DNA of 64,000 nt from the NCBI RefSeq assembly GCF_028885415.1, contig NZ_CP118527.1:4898001-4962000 (forward strand). The letters run 5' to 3'. Every line of letters begins with the position of its first letter. Position 1 is the stretch's first letter. The stretch is from Streptomyces coeruleorubidus. GTDB taxonomy: Bacteria; Actinomycetota; Actinomycetes; Streptomycetales; Streptomycetaceae. Under the pieces are notes generated by a model, which was given only the letters and a program-made list of their open reading frames with translations, ran no database searches and was not told where the DNA came from. The translations under genes and the position numbers were made by a program. Shown here piece after piece: positions 41,599 through 52,731 of this stretch.

Positions 41599-42776
41599 CG
41601 GCGCTGCGCCCCGAGCGCGAGTCCGACACCTCGTACGGGCAGCAGTCGTACGGGGTGCCGGGTGCGTTCGAGGACTGGTCGGGTGGAGGGGCGTACGGTG
41701 CTTCTCCGCGGCCGGAACCGCAGCCACAGCCACAGTCACAGCCGTACATGTCAGAGCCGGAACCGCAGCCCCAGCCGTATACGCCGGAGCCGTACCCGGA
41801 GTCGTACGAGCCCGTCCCGGACGAGCCGTACCGGCCTGTCGTCGACGAGGAGACGGTGGCGCTGCGGATACCGGATCCGCCGCCCGCGGCCGGTGACCCC
41901 GTATCCGGTTCTGCGGGCTCTTCCGCCACCCGGCACGGCGGACCCGCCCACGGCGGCCGCGCGGCCCGCAGAAAGGCCTCCAAACGCCGTCACGGGCGCC
42001 ATGGCGGCGCTTCGGAGACCCGCTCGGCCCAGAACTCGGCACGGGAGGAGCGGCGGGCGCCCCTGTCGCGGGTCGAGGCGCGACGGCAGGCGCGGGCGCG
42101 CAAGCCGGGCCCGGCGGTGGTGGCCAGCCGGGCGATAGGCGAGGTTTTCATCACGACCGGCGTGCTGATGCTGCTGTTCGTGACCTACCAGCTGTGGTGG
42201 ACGAACGTCCAGGCGCAGGCACAGGCCGGTAAGGCGGCAAGCAGCCTCCAGGACGACTGGGCGAACGGCAAACGCAACCCGGGGGCCTTCGAGCCGGGGC
42301 AGGGCTTCGCCATCCTGCACATCCCGAAGCTGGACGTGGTCGTGCCGATCGCCGAGGGCATCAGCAGCAAGGGTGTTCTCGACCGGGGCATGGTCGGCCA
42401 CTACGCCGAGGGCGCGCTGAAGACCGCGATGCCCAGTGACAAGACCGGGAACTTCGGGCTCGCGGGCCACCGCAACACCCACGGAGAACCGTTCCGGTAC
42501 ATCAACAAGCTCACTCCGGGCGATCCGATCGTCGTGGAGACGCAGGACGAGTACTACGTCTACAAGATGGCGTCGATCCTGCCGGTCACCTCGCCCAGCA
42601 ACACGAGCGTCCTGAACCCGATCCCGCCGGGGTCGGGATTCACCGAGCCCGGCCGTTACATCACGCTGACCACGTGCACGCCGGAGTTCACCAGCAAGTA
42701 CCGGATGATCGTCTGGGGCAAGATGGTCGAGGAACGGCCGCGCAGCAAGGGCAAGCCGGATGCGCTCGTCAGTTAA
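41595..42776 (+). CDS. srtE1: class E sortase with long cytoplasmic N-terminus
   Basis: The 393 aa protein starts at a GTG overlapping the trpG stop. Residues 1-175 are disordered: a Pro/Glu/Gln/Tyr-rich repeat part (PEPQPQPQSQPY) then a basic part (RRKASKRRHGRHGG). A membrane helix (VFITTGVLMLLFVTYQLWW) leads to the sortase domain, with His in AGHRNTHG, Cys in TLTTCTPE and Arg in KYRMIVWG. By synteny it corresponds to S. coelicolor SrtE1, which with SrtE2 anchors long chaplins for aerial growth. The symbol rests on position. Confidence 0.9.
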   Translation: MTALRPERESDTSYGQQSYGVPGAFEDWSGGGAYGASPRPEPQPQPQSQPYMSEPEPQPQPYTPEPYPESYEPVPDEPYRPVVDEETVALRIPDPPPAAGDPVSGSAGSSATRHGGPAHGGRAARRKASKRRHGRHGGASETRSAQNSAREERRAPLSRVEARRQARARKPGPAVVASRAIGEVFITTGVLMLLFVTYQLWWTNVQAQAQAGKAASSLQDDWANGKRNPGAFEPGQGFAILHIPKLDVVVPIAEGISSKGVLDRGMVGHYAEGALKTAMPSDKTGNFGLAGHRNTHGEPFRYINKLTPGDPIVVETQDEYYVYKMASILPVTSPSNTSVLNPIPPGSGFTEPGRYITLTTCTPEFTSKYRMIVWGKMVEERPRSKGKPDALVS

Positions 42777-42789
42777 GGGCAGATGACCA

Positions 42790-43545
42790 GTGGCAGCGAC
42801 CACCGACACGGAGCACGAAGAGCACACCGGCGCGGCTGCGTCCCGGCCGTCCGCGGCCCGGCGCCGTCCCGGCCCGTTCGCCATGGCGGTGAGCGTCTTC
42901 GGGGAACTCCTCATCACCGCGGGCCTGGTCCTGGGCCTGTTCGTCGCCTACTCGCTCTGGTGGACGAACGTGGTCGCCGACCGCGCGGCCGGGAAGCAGG
43001 CGGACAAGGTCCGTGACGACTGGGCTCACGGCGGGGGTGGCCCCGGAGCGCTGGACACCAAGAACGGCATCGGGTTCCTGCACGTGCCGGCGATGAGGAA
43101 CGGCGAGGTCCTGGTCGAGAAGGGCACGTCGAACAAGATCCTCAACGACGGTGTCGCCGGGTACTACACCGATCCGATCAAGTCGGCCCTGCCGATGTCG
43201 GGCAAGACCGGCAACTTCTCCCTCGCCGCCCACCGGGACGGTCACGGCGCCGAGTTCCACAACATCGACAAGATCAAGAAGGGCGACCCGATCGTCTTCG
43301 AGACGAAGGACAAGTGGTACGTCTACAAGGCCTACGCCATCCTTCCCGAGACCTCGAAGTACAACGTCAAGGTCCTCTCGGCGGTCCCCGAGGAGTCCGG
43401 CAAGAAGAAGCCCGGGCACTACATCACGCTGACGACCTGCACGCCGGTGTACACGAGCACGTACCGCTACATCGTGTGGGGCGAGCTGGAGCGGGTCGAG
43501 AAGGTGAACGCGGACCGGACACCGCCGAAGGAACTGCGCTCCTAG
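42790..43545 (+). CDS. srtE2: class E sortase
   Basis: The 251 aa protein (GTG 42790) has a membrane helix (ELLITAGLVLGLFVAYSLWW) and a sortase domain closely similar to the preceding one. Catalytic residues are His in AAHRDGHG, Cys in TLTTCTPV and Arg in YRYIVWGE. The conserved WWTNV after the helix is shared with the preceding sortase, so the two arose by duplication. Corresponds by position to SrtE2. Gap to the preceding gene is 13 bp. Confidence 0.9.
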   Translation: MAATTDTEHEEHTGAAASRPSAARRRPGPFAMAVSVFGELLITAGLVLGLFVAYSLWWTNVVADRAAGKQADKVRDDWAHGGGGPGALDTKNGIGFLHVPAMRNGEVLVEKGTSNKILNDGVAGYYTDPIKSALPMSGKTGNFSLAAHRDGHGAEFHNIDKIKKGDPIVFETKDKWYVYKAYAILPETSKYNVKVLSAVPEESGKKKPGHYITLTTCTPVYTSTYRYIVWGELERVEKVNADRTPPKELRS

Positions 43546-43575
43546 CAGCGGACGGTGGCGGTCGGCCGTCGGACC

Positions 43576-44133
43576 CTAGCGCTGAACCAGCGCCCCGAGC
43601 ACCAGGCGGATGCCGGGCTCGGGGTCGAAGTGCGCCCGGGGCATGACCACCTGGTGGAACATCATGCCGTCGAGGTAGTCGAACAGGACGCGGCAGTGCT
43701 CCTGTGGCTCGGGTGAGCCCAGGGTGGCCAGCCACTGGGCCACCCAGCTGATCAGGGAGTCCTGTGCGCGGCTCAGTGGTGCGCGGACGGCGGGGCGGGC
43801 GAGGCCTTCGAGGATCAGGGCGTAGCGGGCGGCGGTGCGGGGGCGGGCCGGGCCGAGGGCGTGGCGGATCATGTGGGTCAGGGCGGCGACGAAGGCTTCG
43901 GGGTCTTCGGCTGTCGGCTCGCCCGCGACGCGCTCCCAGTCCCGCCTGTCCTGGGCCTCGAGGTGGCCGACGACGCCGGCGACCAGGGCGTCGCGGCTGC
44001 GGAAGTGGTTGGACGTGGTGCCCGCGGGGACGCCTGCGGCCGTGTCGACGGCCTGGTAGGTGAGGCGCCGCAGTCCGCCCTCGGCCAGTACCTCGATGGC
44101 CGCGTCCAGTACTTCGTCTCGTCTGCCCGGCAT
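43576..44133 (-). CDS. TetR family transcriptional regulator
   Basis: The 185 aa protein has an N-terminal TetR helix-turn-helix (ILEVLAEGG-type helix, then YQAVDTAAGVPAGTTSNHFRSRDALVAGV). An all-helical ligand domain follows, ending in LGALVQR. It is divergent from the FAD monooxygenase gene, with a palindromic operator between them, so it most likely represses that gene and itself. These two genes interrupt the usual sortase-pknB neighbourhood. Confidence 0.9.
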   Translation of the reverse strand: MPGRRDEVLDAAIEVLAEGGLRRLTYQAVDTAAGVPAGTTSNHFRSRDALVAGVVGHLEAQDRRDWERVAGEPTAEDPEAFVAALTHMIRHALGPARPRTAARYALILEGLARPAVRAPLSRAQDSLISWVAQWLATLGSPEPQEHCRVLFDYLDGMMFHQVVMPRAHFDPEPGIRLVLGALVQR

Positions 44134-44150
44134 GGGTCGGACCTCTCCTT

Positions 44151-44186
44151 CACTATGAATATAGTGCCGCTACTACAAACATAGTA
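44151..44186. promoter_or_regulatory. probable TetR operator
   Basis: CACTAT-GAAT-ATAGTG (44151-44166) is a perfect inverted repeat. A second related element, TACTAC-AAAC-ATAGTA (44171-44186), follows 20 bp on. They sit between divergent starts in an AT-rich patch and share the core CTAT/ATAG. Confidence 0.75.
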
Positions 44187-44196
44187 CCGTGGTCGC

Positions 44197-45287
44197 ATGT
44201 CCAGGAAAGCGATCATTGTCGGCGGTGGCATAGGCGGTCTCGCCACCGCCGTTCACCTCCGGGCCGGCGGCTGGGACGTCGAGGTCCACGAGCGCGCTCC
44301 CGCCCCGCCCGGCACCGGCACCGGCACCTCCGTCGGTCTGTGGCCGGCCGCGCTGCGGGCGCTCGACGAGCTGGGCGTCGGCGGGCTGCCCGGGAGCGGG
44401 CCCGACCGGCGGCCCGGGGCACCTTCCTCCGGCCCGACGGCCGCCTCATCGGGAACGTGGACTTCGCGGGCCTGCGCCGCCGCACCGGCGACAGCGTGCA
44501 CGTGATCGCGCGGCCCGCCCTGTTCGAGATCCTCACCGCCGCGCTCGACGAGGGTGTGGTGCGCTACGGGCAGGATGTGAGCGACGTGCGCGCCCTGGCC
44601 GACGCGACCGACTGCGACGTCGTCATCGCCGCGGACGGTCTGCGCAGCCGCGCCCGAGCGGCCCTCTTCGGCGACGCGTACGGTCCCCGCTATTCGGGAG
44701 TCACCGCGTGGCACGGCACCGTGGACCTCGACACCGAGGCCATCAGCGAGACGTGGGGACAGGGCGCCCGCTTCGGCGTCACCCCGCACGCGGGCGGTCA
44801 CACCAACTGGTTCGCCTGCGCCCCCGCACCCGAGCGCGTCCCCGTGCCCGGCGGCGATCTCGCGGCCCTGCGAAGGCACTTCGGTACCTGGCATGCCGGT
44901 GTGCGCAGGGTCCTGGACCGTGTGGCGGATGGCGGCGGCGCGGGCATCTCCCGCAACGACCTGTACGACCTGGCCGAGCCGCTCCCCAGTTACGTCAGCG
45001 GGCGCATCGCCCTGATCGGCGATGCCGCCCACGCGATGACGCCCGACCTCGGCCGGGGCGCCTGCGAGGCGCTGATCGACGCCGTCACCCTGGCCGGTGA
45101 ACTCACGGCCCGGGTCCGTGTCGAGGACGCACTCGCCGCCTACGACACGGCCCGCCGCCGCCCCACCCAGCGTCTGGCCCGCGCCGCCCGCCTGATGAAC
45201 CGCGCGGTGCACACCCGACGCCCGCTCGCCCCGGTGCGGAACGCCGCGATGCGCCTGTTCCTCACGGTCGGCAGGCCGCCGGCCTGA
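44197..45287 (+). pseudogene. FAD-dependent monooxygenase, frameshifted
   Basis: The first frame (from ATG 44197) encodes the FAD motif GGGIGGLATAVHLRAGGWDVEVHE and continues to about 44390. The rest of the protein is read in another frame from about 44400 to 45287 (GTFLRPDGR ... VVIAADGLRSRAR ... ALIGDAAHAMTPDLGRGACEAL). All family motifs of PHBH-type FAD monooxygenases, including the GD motif, are present across the two pieces, giving about 360 aa if joined. One base is missing (or two extra) in the GC-rich run near 44385-44425. Either a recent pseudogene or a sequencing error. It probably hydroxylates a small aromatic compound and is controlled by the adjacent TetR. Confidence 0.85.
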
Positions 45288-45290
45288 CAC

Positions 45291-45336
45291 ACGGCAGGGC
45301 CCCGGCGCCCTGTCGAGGGTGCCGGGGCCCTGCCGT
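45291..45336. terminator. strong bidirectional terminator before pknB
   Basis: Arms of 21 bases (45291-45311 and 45316-45336) pair fully except one G-U around a 4-base loop, between the convergent monooxygenase gene and pknB. Confidence 0.9.
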
Positions 45337-45358
45337 TGCTCGGGTGCGACCCGACGGG

Positions 45359-47392
<2,034 letters not shown>

Positions 47393-47560
47393 AGCTACCT
47401 ACCAGCCCTCTCCGTCGGTCCCGACCGGAAACTTGTACGGTCGGAGGCTGCCGTCCGGGCCTACCGTACCCGGCTCGCTTTGTGTGACCTGGCCAAGCCC
47501 GTCAGCCGATACAGGACCGGTATCGCAACGTGCACCGATGTGAAGCAGACGTGAGCGGGG

Positions 47561-49039
47561 TCACTGCTTGCTCTCGATGACCGCCTCCATCACGTTCCTC
47601 GCGATCGGCGCCGCGAGGCCGCCGCCGGAGATGTCGTCACGGACGGCGTTGTCGTCCTCGATCACGACCGCGACCGCGACCGGCGAGCTGCCGTCGCTGT
47701 CCTTGGCGTACGAGATGAACCACGCGTAGGGGTTCTCGCTGTTGTCGACACCGTGCTGGGCGGTACCGGTCTTGCCGCCCACCGTGACGCCCGGGATCTT
47801 GGCGTTGGAGCCGGTGCCCTCCTTGACGACCGTCTCCATCATCGACTGGAGCTTCTGGGCGTTCTCCGAGGACAGCGGCTGGCTGAGCTCCTCGGGGTCG
47901 GTCTTCTCGAGGGTGTCGACGCTGCGGGCCTGGAGCTCGTCGACCATGTACGGCTTCATCAGCTTGCCGTCGTTGGCGACGGCCGAGGCGACCATGGCCA
48001 TCTGCAGCGGGGTCGCGGCGGTGTTGAACTGGCCGATGGAGGACAGCGCGGTCTGCGAGGCGTTCATGTTGTCGGAGAACACCGAGGCGTTGGCGCGGAC
48101 CGGCGTGAACTGCTCCTCGGTGAAGCCGAACTTCTTGGCCATGTCCAGCATCTTGTCGTTGCCGAGGTCGGCGCCGATCTTGCCGAAGACGGTGTTGCAG
48201 GAGTACTGCAGGGCGACCCGGAGCGTCGCGTTCTTACAAGGGATGTTGCCCTCGTTCTTCAGGGGCGTCGTGGTACCCGGCATGATCCACGGCAGCGGTG
48301 TGTTCGTCTTCTGGTTCGGGTCCGTGTAGAGCCCGTCCTCCAGGGCGGCGGCCGCGGTGAGCACCTTGAAGGTGGAGCCGGGCGGGTAGGTCTCGCGCAG
48401 CGCCCGGTTGAGCATCGGGTCGTCCGGGTTGTTCTTCTTCTGGAGCTTCTGCCAGGCCTCGGTGTCCGTCGTCGTGGAGTTCCCGGCGAAGGACGACGGG
48501 TCGTACGACGGGTAGGAGGCCAGGGCCAGGATCTTGCCGGTGGACGGCTCCAGGGCGACGACGGCGCCCTTGCCGCCCTGCTTCTTCAGACCGTTGTACG
48601 CGGCCTTCTGCGCGGCGGCGTTCAGCGTCGTGACGACGTTGCCGCCCTCCTGCTTCTTGCCGGTGAGCATGTCGAGGGTGTTGCGGAAGAAGAGCCGGTC
48701 GTCGTTGCCGGTGAGGATGCCGTCCTCGATGGACTCCAGCTGGGTGGCGCCGAAGGCCTGCGAGGCGTACCCGGTGACCGGCGCCCACATCGGGCCGTCC
48801 TTGTAGGTCCGCTTGAACTTGAAGTCGCTGCCGGAGGTCTCGGTCGAGCCGGTGATCGGCTGTCCGCCGACGATGATGTCGCCGCGCGGGGAGGCGTAGC
48901 GCTCGATGGTGACGCGGCGGTTTTCCTTGTTGGTCCTGAGCTCGTCGGCCTGGACGTACTGGATCCAGTTGTCGCGGATGAGCAGGGCCAGGACGAGCAG
49001 ACCGCAGAAGACCGCGATCCGGCGCAGGGGCTTGTTCAC
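47561..49039 (-). CDS. pbpA: penicillin-binding protein PbpA (class B transpeptidase)
   Basis: The 492 aa protein starts at a GTG at 49039 overlapping the rodA stop; the longer frame upstream is a shadow of rodA. It has a short cytoplasmic N-terminus, one membrane helix (IAVFCGLLVLALLIRDNW) and a pedestal domain. The transpeptidase domain shows SxxK (STFK in YPPGSTFKVL), SxN (YSCNTVF) and KTG (GGKTGTAQ). It cross-links peptidoglycan in partnership with RodA/FtsW. The interval of about 170 bp to pknB is larger than others in this operon. Confidence 0.96.
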   Translation of the reverse strand: MNKPLRRIAVFCGLLVLALLIRDNWIQYVQADELRTNKENRRVTIERYASPRGDIIVGGQPITGSTETSGSDFKFKRTYKDGPMWAPVTGYASQAFGATQLESIEDGILTGNDDRLFFRNTLDMLTGKKQEGGNVVTTLNAAAQKAAYNGLKKQGGKGAVVALEPSTGKILALASYPSYDPSSFAGNSTTTDTEAWQKLQKKNNPDDPMLNRALRETYPPGSTFKVLTAAAALEDGLYTDPNQKTNTPLPWIMPGTTTPLKNEGNIPCKNATLRVALQYSCNTVFGKIGADLGNDKMLDMAKKFGFTEEQFTPVRANASVFSDNMNASQTALSSIGQFNTAATPLQMAMVASAVANDGKLMKPYMVDELQARSVDTLEKTDPEELSQPLSSENAQKLQSMMETVVKEGTGSNAKIPGVTVGGKTGTAQHGVDNSENPYAWFISYAKDSDGSSPVAVAVVIEDDNAVRDDISGGGLAAPIARNVMEAVIESKQ

Positions 49040-50490
49040 GGGCGGACCACCTGAGTCATCTCGGCGTCGGGATTGCCGGCCGGGGCCGGGGCCGGGCGGC
49101 GGGCGGTGTCGCTGATGCGCAGCAGGATGCCGATCAGCGCCCAGTTGGCGATCACGGAGGAACCGCCGTAGGCCACGAACGGCAGCGTCATACCGGTCAG
49201 CGGGATGAGGCCCATGACGCCGCCGGCCACGACGAAGACCTGGAGGCCGAAGGCGCCGGACAGGCCGATGGCCAGCAGCTTGCCGAACGGGTCGCGGGCC
49301 GCGAGCGCGGTGCGTACGCCCCGCTCGATGATCAGGCCGTAGAGCAGCAGGATCGCCATGACACCGGCGAGGCCCAGCTCCTCGCCGAAGGTGGCGAGGA
49401 TGAAGTCGGAGTTGGCGGCGAAGCCGATGAGGTCGGAGTTGCCCTGCCCGAGGCCGGTACCGAGGGTGCCGCCGGAACCGAAGGCCCACAGGGCCTGCAT
49501 GGCCTGCTCGGAGTGGACGACGCCGTCGCTGACCCCGGCACGGCTGAGCTGGTACTCGCGCATCGGGTCGAGCCAGGCGTGCACACGCGTCTGGATGTGC
49601 GGCTCGAAGCTCGCCACGCCGACGGCGCCGACCGCGGACATCAGCAGACCGAAGACGATCCAGCTGGTCCGCTCGGTGGCGACGTACAGCATGATGACGA
49701 ACATTCCGAAGAACAGCAGCGACGTACCGAGGTCGGTCTCGAAGACCAGGATGAGGATCGAGATCGCCCAGACGACGAGGATCGGGCCGAGGTCACGGCC
49801 GCGCGGCAGGTACAGGCCCATGAAACGGCGGCTGGCCAGTGCCAGGGCGTCTCTCTTGACCATGAGGTAGCCGGCGAAGAACACCGCTAGGGCGATCTTC
49901 GCGAACTCGCCGGGCTGGAGCGTGCCGAGGCCGGGGATCTTGATCCAGATCTTGGCGCCGTAGACGTCCGCGCCGAGTCCGGGCACGAGCGGCAGGACCA
50001 GCAGGAACAGCGCGCCGGCCATGGAGATGTAGGTGTAGCGCTGCAGGACGCGGTGGTCCTTGAGGAAGATCAGCACGACCACCAGCAGGGCGACGCCCAT
50101 CGCGGAGTACAGCAGCTGGCGGGGAGCCGCCTCGACGAACGTGTTACTCGCTTGGAGCTTCTTGGACTGGTCCAGGCGCCAGATGACGACCAGACCGAGT
50201 CCGTTCAGCAGCGTCGCCAGCGGCAGCATCAGCGGGTCCGCGTACGGCGCGAACTTCCGGACGACGAGATGGCCGACGCCCGCGAGCAGGCCGAGTCCGA
50301 GGCCGTAGCTCAACAGGCCCGGCGGCACCGAGTCGTTGATGGCCAGGCCGACGTTGGCATAGGCGAACACCGGGATGACGACGGCGAACACCAGCAGTGC
50401 GAGCTCGGTGTTGCGTCTGCTCGGTGCGCCGATCGCGCCGATCGTGGACGTGTGGTGCGTCGGCGAGTGCGATGTGTTCGTACCGCTCAT
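49036..50490 (-). CDS. rodA: SEDS family peptidoglycan polymerase (RodA/FtsW)
   Basis: The 484 aa protein has about 12 membrane segments. It shows the SEDS signatures GAKIWIKIPGLGTLQPGEFAKIALAVFFAGY and FETDLGTSLLFFGMF, the loop with the catalytic Asp/Glu, and LTGMTLPFVAYGGSSVIANWALIGILL. It polymerises glycan strands from lipid II with its class B partner PbpA, encoded next with a 4-bp overlap. The operon position argues for the RodA role found in mycobacteria; in Streptomyces several SEDS proteins exist, so FtsW-like use is possible. Confidence 0.93.
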   Translation of the reverse strand: MSGTNTSHSPTHHTSTIGAIGAPSRRNTELALLVFAVVIPVFAYANVGLAINDSVPPGLLSYGLGLGLLAGVGHLVVRKFAPYADPLMLPLATLLNGLGLVVIWRLDQSKKLQASNTFVEAAPRQLLYSAMGVALLVVVLIFLKDHRVLQRYTYISMAGALFLLVLPLVPGLGADVYGAKIWIKIPGLGTLQPGEFAKIALAVFFAGYLMVKRDALALASRRFMGLYLPRGRDLGPILVVWAISILILVFETDLGTSLLFFGMFVIMLYVATERTSWIVFGLLMSAVGAVGVASFEPHIQTRVHAWLDPMREYQLSRAGVSDGVVHSEQAMQALWAFGSGGTLGTGLGQGNSDLIGFAANSDFILATFGEELGLAGVMAILLLYGLIIERGVRTALAARDPFGKLLAIGLSGAFGLQVFVVAGGVMGLIPLTGMTLPFVAYGGSSVIANWALIGILLRISDTARRPAPAPAGNPDAEMTQVVRP

Positions 50491-50517
50491 CGTGTAACAG
50501 GGCCTCTCACGGCTTGC

Positions 50518-52074
50518 CTACTGCTTACCGCACAGCGAGACGACCTTCTGCTCTTCCTCCGAGAGGCTGGGGCCGGGGCTGGGAGTGGGTGCGGTCGTGG
50601 ACGGGTTCGGGGACTTCTCAGGCGCCGACGGCGAGCCCGACGGGTTCGACGGGTTCGGTGTCGGTGTGGCCTTGGACGTGAAGGAGGCGGGAGTGGTTCC
50701 CGTGGTGCCCCCGGCCTCGCCTTCGCCGGTCTTGGAGTTGTTCTGGCTCTCGGCTTCGCGCCGCTGCGCCTCCTTCTTGCACGCGGAGGCTTGCACCGAC
50801 AGTTCCTGGATCTTCGCCTGGGCGTTATCCAGACCGCCCTCGGCGATGGTCGCCTTGACCAGCTTCTGCTGGTAGGGCGGCAGGTACTTGAGTTCGATCT
50901 CGGGGTGGTCCTTCTCGACCTTCGAGAGCGACACCCACGCCAGGTCCTGGCTGATGCCCCGGTACAGCGCGACGTGCTCGTCCTCGGCGCCGACGTAGTA
51001 CTGCGTCTGCGTCCAGCGCCAGCCGCCGTACAGACCGCCGCCGACGACGGCCAGCGCGAGGACGCCGTAAAGGGATCTCTTCAGCCAGCGGCCCTTCCTG
51101 CGCGGCTTGACGAAGTCGTCGTCGCCGTAGCCCAGGCCGGCCGCCGGGATGTAGCCGGTGGTGTCGCCGGAGCCGGGCGGGCCGAACTCGCCGCCACCGC
51201 CGCCCTGTCCGTGCCCATGGCGGCCGAGGCCGGAGGCGCGGCCGGCGGGGGTCTGCATGATGCCGTTGTCGTGCAGCTGGTGCTGGTTCTCGGCGACGGC
51301 GCCGACCACGACGGGGGTGTCGGACAACTGCCCCGCGAGGGTGTCGCCGGTGTCGAGGTCGAGGACGTCGGCGACGATGACGGTGATGTTGTCCGGGCCG
51401 CCGCCGCGCAGTGCCAGCTCGATGAGGTTCTGGACGGTCTCCTGGGGGCCCTGGTAGCTGGCGAGGGTGTCCTCCAGGGTCTGGTGGGACACCACGCCGG
51501 ACAGGCCGTCGGAGCAGATCAGGTAGCGGTCACCGGCGCGGACCTCGCGGATGGACAGGTCCGGTTCGACGTGGTCGCCGCTGCCGAGGGCGCGCATGAG
51601 CAGCGAGCGCTGCGGGTGGGTCGTGGCCTCTTCCTCGGTGATGCGGCCCTCGTCGACCAGGCGCTGCACCCAGGTGTGGTCCTGCGTGATCTGCGTCAGT
51701 ACGCCGTCGCGCAGGAGGTAGGCGCGGGAGTCGCCGACGTGGACCAGGCCGAGGCGCTGGCCGGTCCAGAGCAGGGCGGTGAGGGTGGTCCCCATGCCCT
51801 CCAGCTGGGGGTCCTCCTCGACCATCGAGCGCAGCTGGTCGTTGGCGCGCTGTACGGCCGTGCCGAGCGAGGTGAGGAGGTCGGAGCCGGGGACGTCGTC
51901 GTCGAGCGCGACGATCGTGGAGATGGCCTCGGAGGAGGCGACCTCGCCCGCCGCGGCGCCGCCCATGCCGTCGGCGATGGCGAGCAGGCGCGGGCCGGCG
52001 TATCCGGAGTCCTCGTTGCCCTCCCGGATCATGCCCTTGTGCGATCCGGCCGCGAAGCGCAGTGACAGACTCAT
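50518..52074 (-). CDS. pstP: PP2C-family Ser/Thr phosphatase (PstP)
   Basis: The 518 aa protein starts at the ATG at 52074 (MSLSLRFAAGSHKGMIREGNEDSGY); an upstream GTG is possible. The PP2C domain (1-240) has the metal-binding Asp residues in GNEDSGY, AIADGMGG, VHVGDSRAYL, CSDGLSG and GGPDNITVIV. Linker follows, then a membrane helix (LYGVLALAVVGGGLYGGW) and an extracellular domain ending in a Pro/Ser-rich tail. It dephosphorylates PknB and its substrates. Its C-terminal extracellular part is larger than in M. tuberculosis PstP. Confidence 0.95.
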   Translation of the reverse strand: MSLSLRFAAGSHKGMIREGNEDSGYAGPRLLAIADGMGGAAAGEVASSEAISTIVALDDDVPGSDLLTSLGTAVQRANDQLRSMVEEDPQLEGMGTTLTALLWTGQRLGLVHVGDSRAYLLRDGVLTQITQDHTWVQRLVDEGRITEEEATTHPQRSLLMRALGSGDHVEPDLSIREVRAGDRYLICSDGLSGVVSHQTLEDTLASYQGPQETVQNLIELALRGGGPDNITVIVADVLDLDTGDTLAGQLSDTPVVVGAVAENQHQLHDNGIMQTPAGRASGLGRHGHGQGGGGGEFGPPGSGDTTGYIPAAGLGYGDDDFVKPRRKGRWLKRSLYGVLALAVVGGGLYGGWRWTQTQYYVGAEDEHVALYRGISQDLAWVSLSKVEKDHPEIELKYLPPYQQKLVKATIAEGGLDNAQAKIQELSVQASACKKEAQRREAESQNNSKTGEGEAGGTTGTTPASFTSKATPTPNPSNPSGSPSAPEKSPNPSTTAPTPSPGPSLSEEEQKVVSLCGKQ

Positions 52075-52214
52075 GCGCACCTCGCCCGTCGGCTCCGGGT
52101 ACAGCCGGTCGTGTCGAGCCACACTGCCCACCCTCCGGTCGGGAGCGCGCCGGGGCCCGGGGTGGGGCCCGCCACTGCGTGCTCGCTCCGCTCGCGCCTA
52201 TCCATGATGTAGCA

Positions 52215-52721
52215 CTACTTCCGCAGCTCGATGACGGTCTTGCCGATGCGGATCGGCGCGCCCAGCGCAATCGGTGTGGGAGTCGTCAGCCGGTTCCGGT
52301 CCAGGTACGTGCCGTTGGTGGAGCCGAGGTCCTCGACGATCCACTGGCCGTCGCGGTCCGGGTAGATCCTGGCATGGCGGCTGGAGGCGTAGTCGTCGTC
52401 CAGCACGATCGTCGAGTCGTGCGCCCGGCCCAGGGTGATGGTCTGGCCCTGGAGCGCGACCGTGGTGCCGGTGAGGGTGCCCTCGGTCACGACCAGCTTG
52501 GTGGGGGCGTTACGGCCGCGCCGGCCGCCGCCGGACTGCTGGCGCTGCTGCGGCGGGGCCTGGCGGGCGGCCTGCTGCCGGCCTGCCTCCCGTCGCGATC
52601 CGCGCTGGGTGACACGCGTACCGAACAGGTCGCTCCGGATGACCTGCACGGCCACGATCACGAACAGCCACAGTACGGCCAGGAAACCCAGCCGCATGAC
52701 CGTGAGGGTCAGCTCTGACAT
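52215..52721 (-). CDS. fhaB: FHA domain protein FhaB
   Basis: The 168 aa protein starts at the ATG at 52721. It has an N-terminal membrane helix (LGFLAVLWLFVIVAVQVI), a Gln/Arg-rich linker and a C-terminal FHA domain with the phosphothreonine-binding motifs GRAHDSTIVL, SSRHARI and DLGSTNGTYL. FhaB (FipA in mycobacteria) reads phosphorylated partners of PknB and supports division. The longer open frame upstream overlaps fhaA and is a shadow. Confidence 0.95.
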   Translation of the reverse strand: MSELTLTVMRLGFLAVLWLFVIVAVQVIRSDLFGTRVTQRGSRREAGRQQAARQAPPQQRQQSGGGRRGRNAPTKLVVTEGTLTGTTVALQGQTITLGRAHDSTIVLDDDYASSRHARIYPDRDGQWIVEDLGSTNGTYLDRNRLTTPTPIALGAPIRIGKTVIELRK

Positions 52722-52731
52722 TGCCCCCGCT

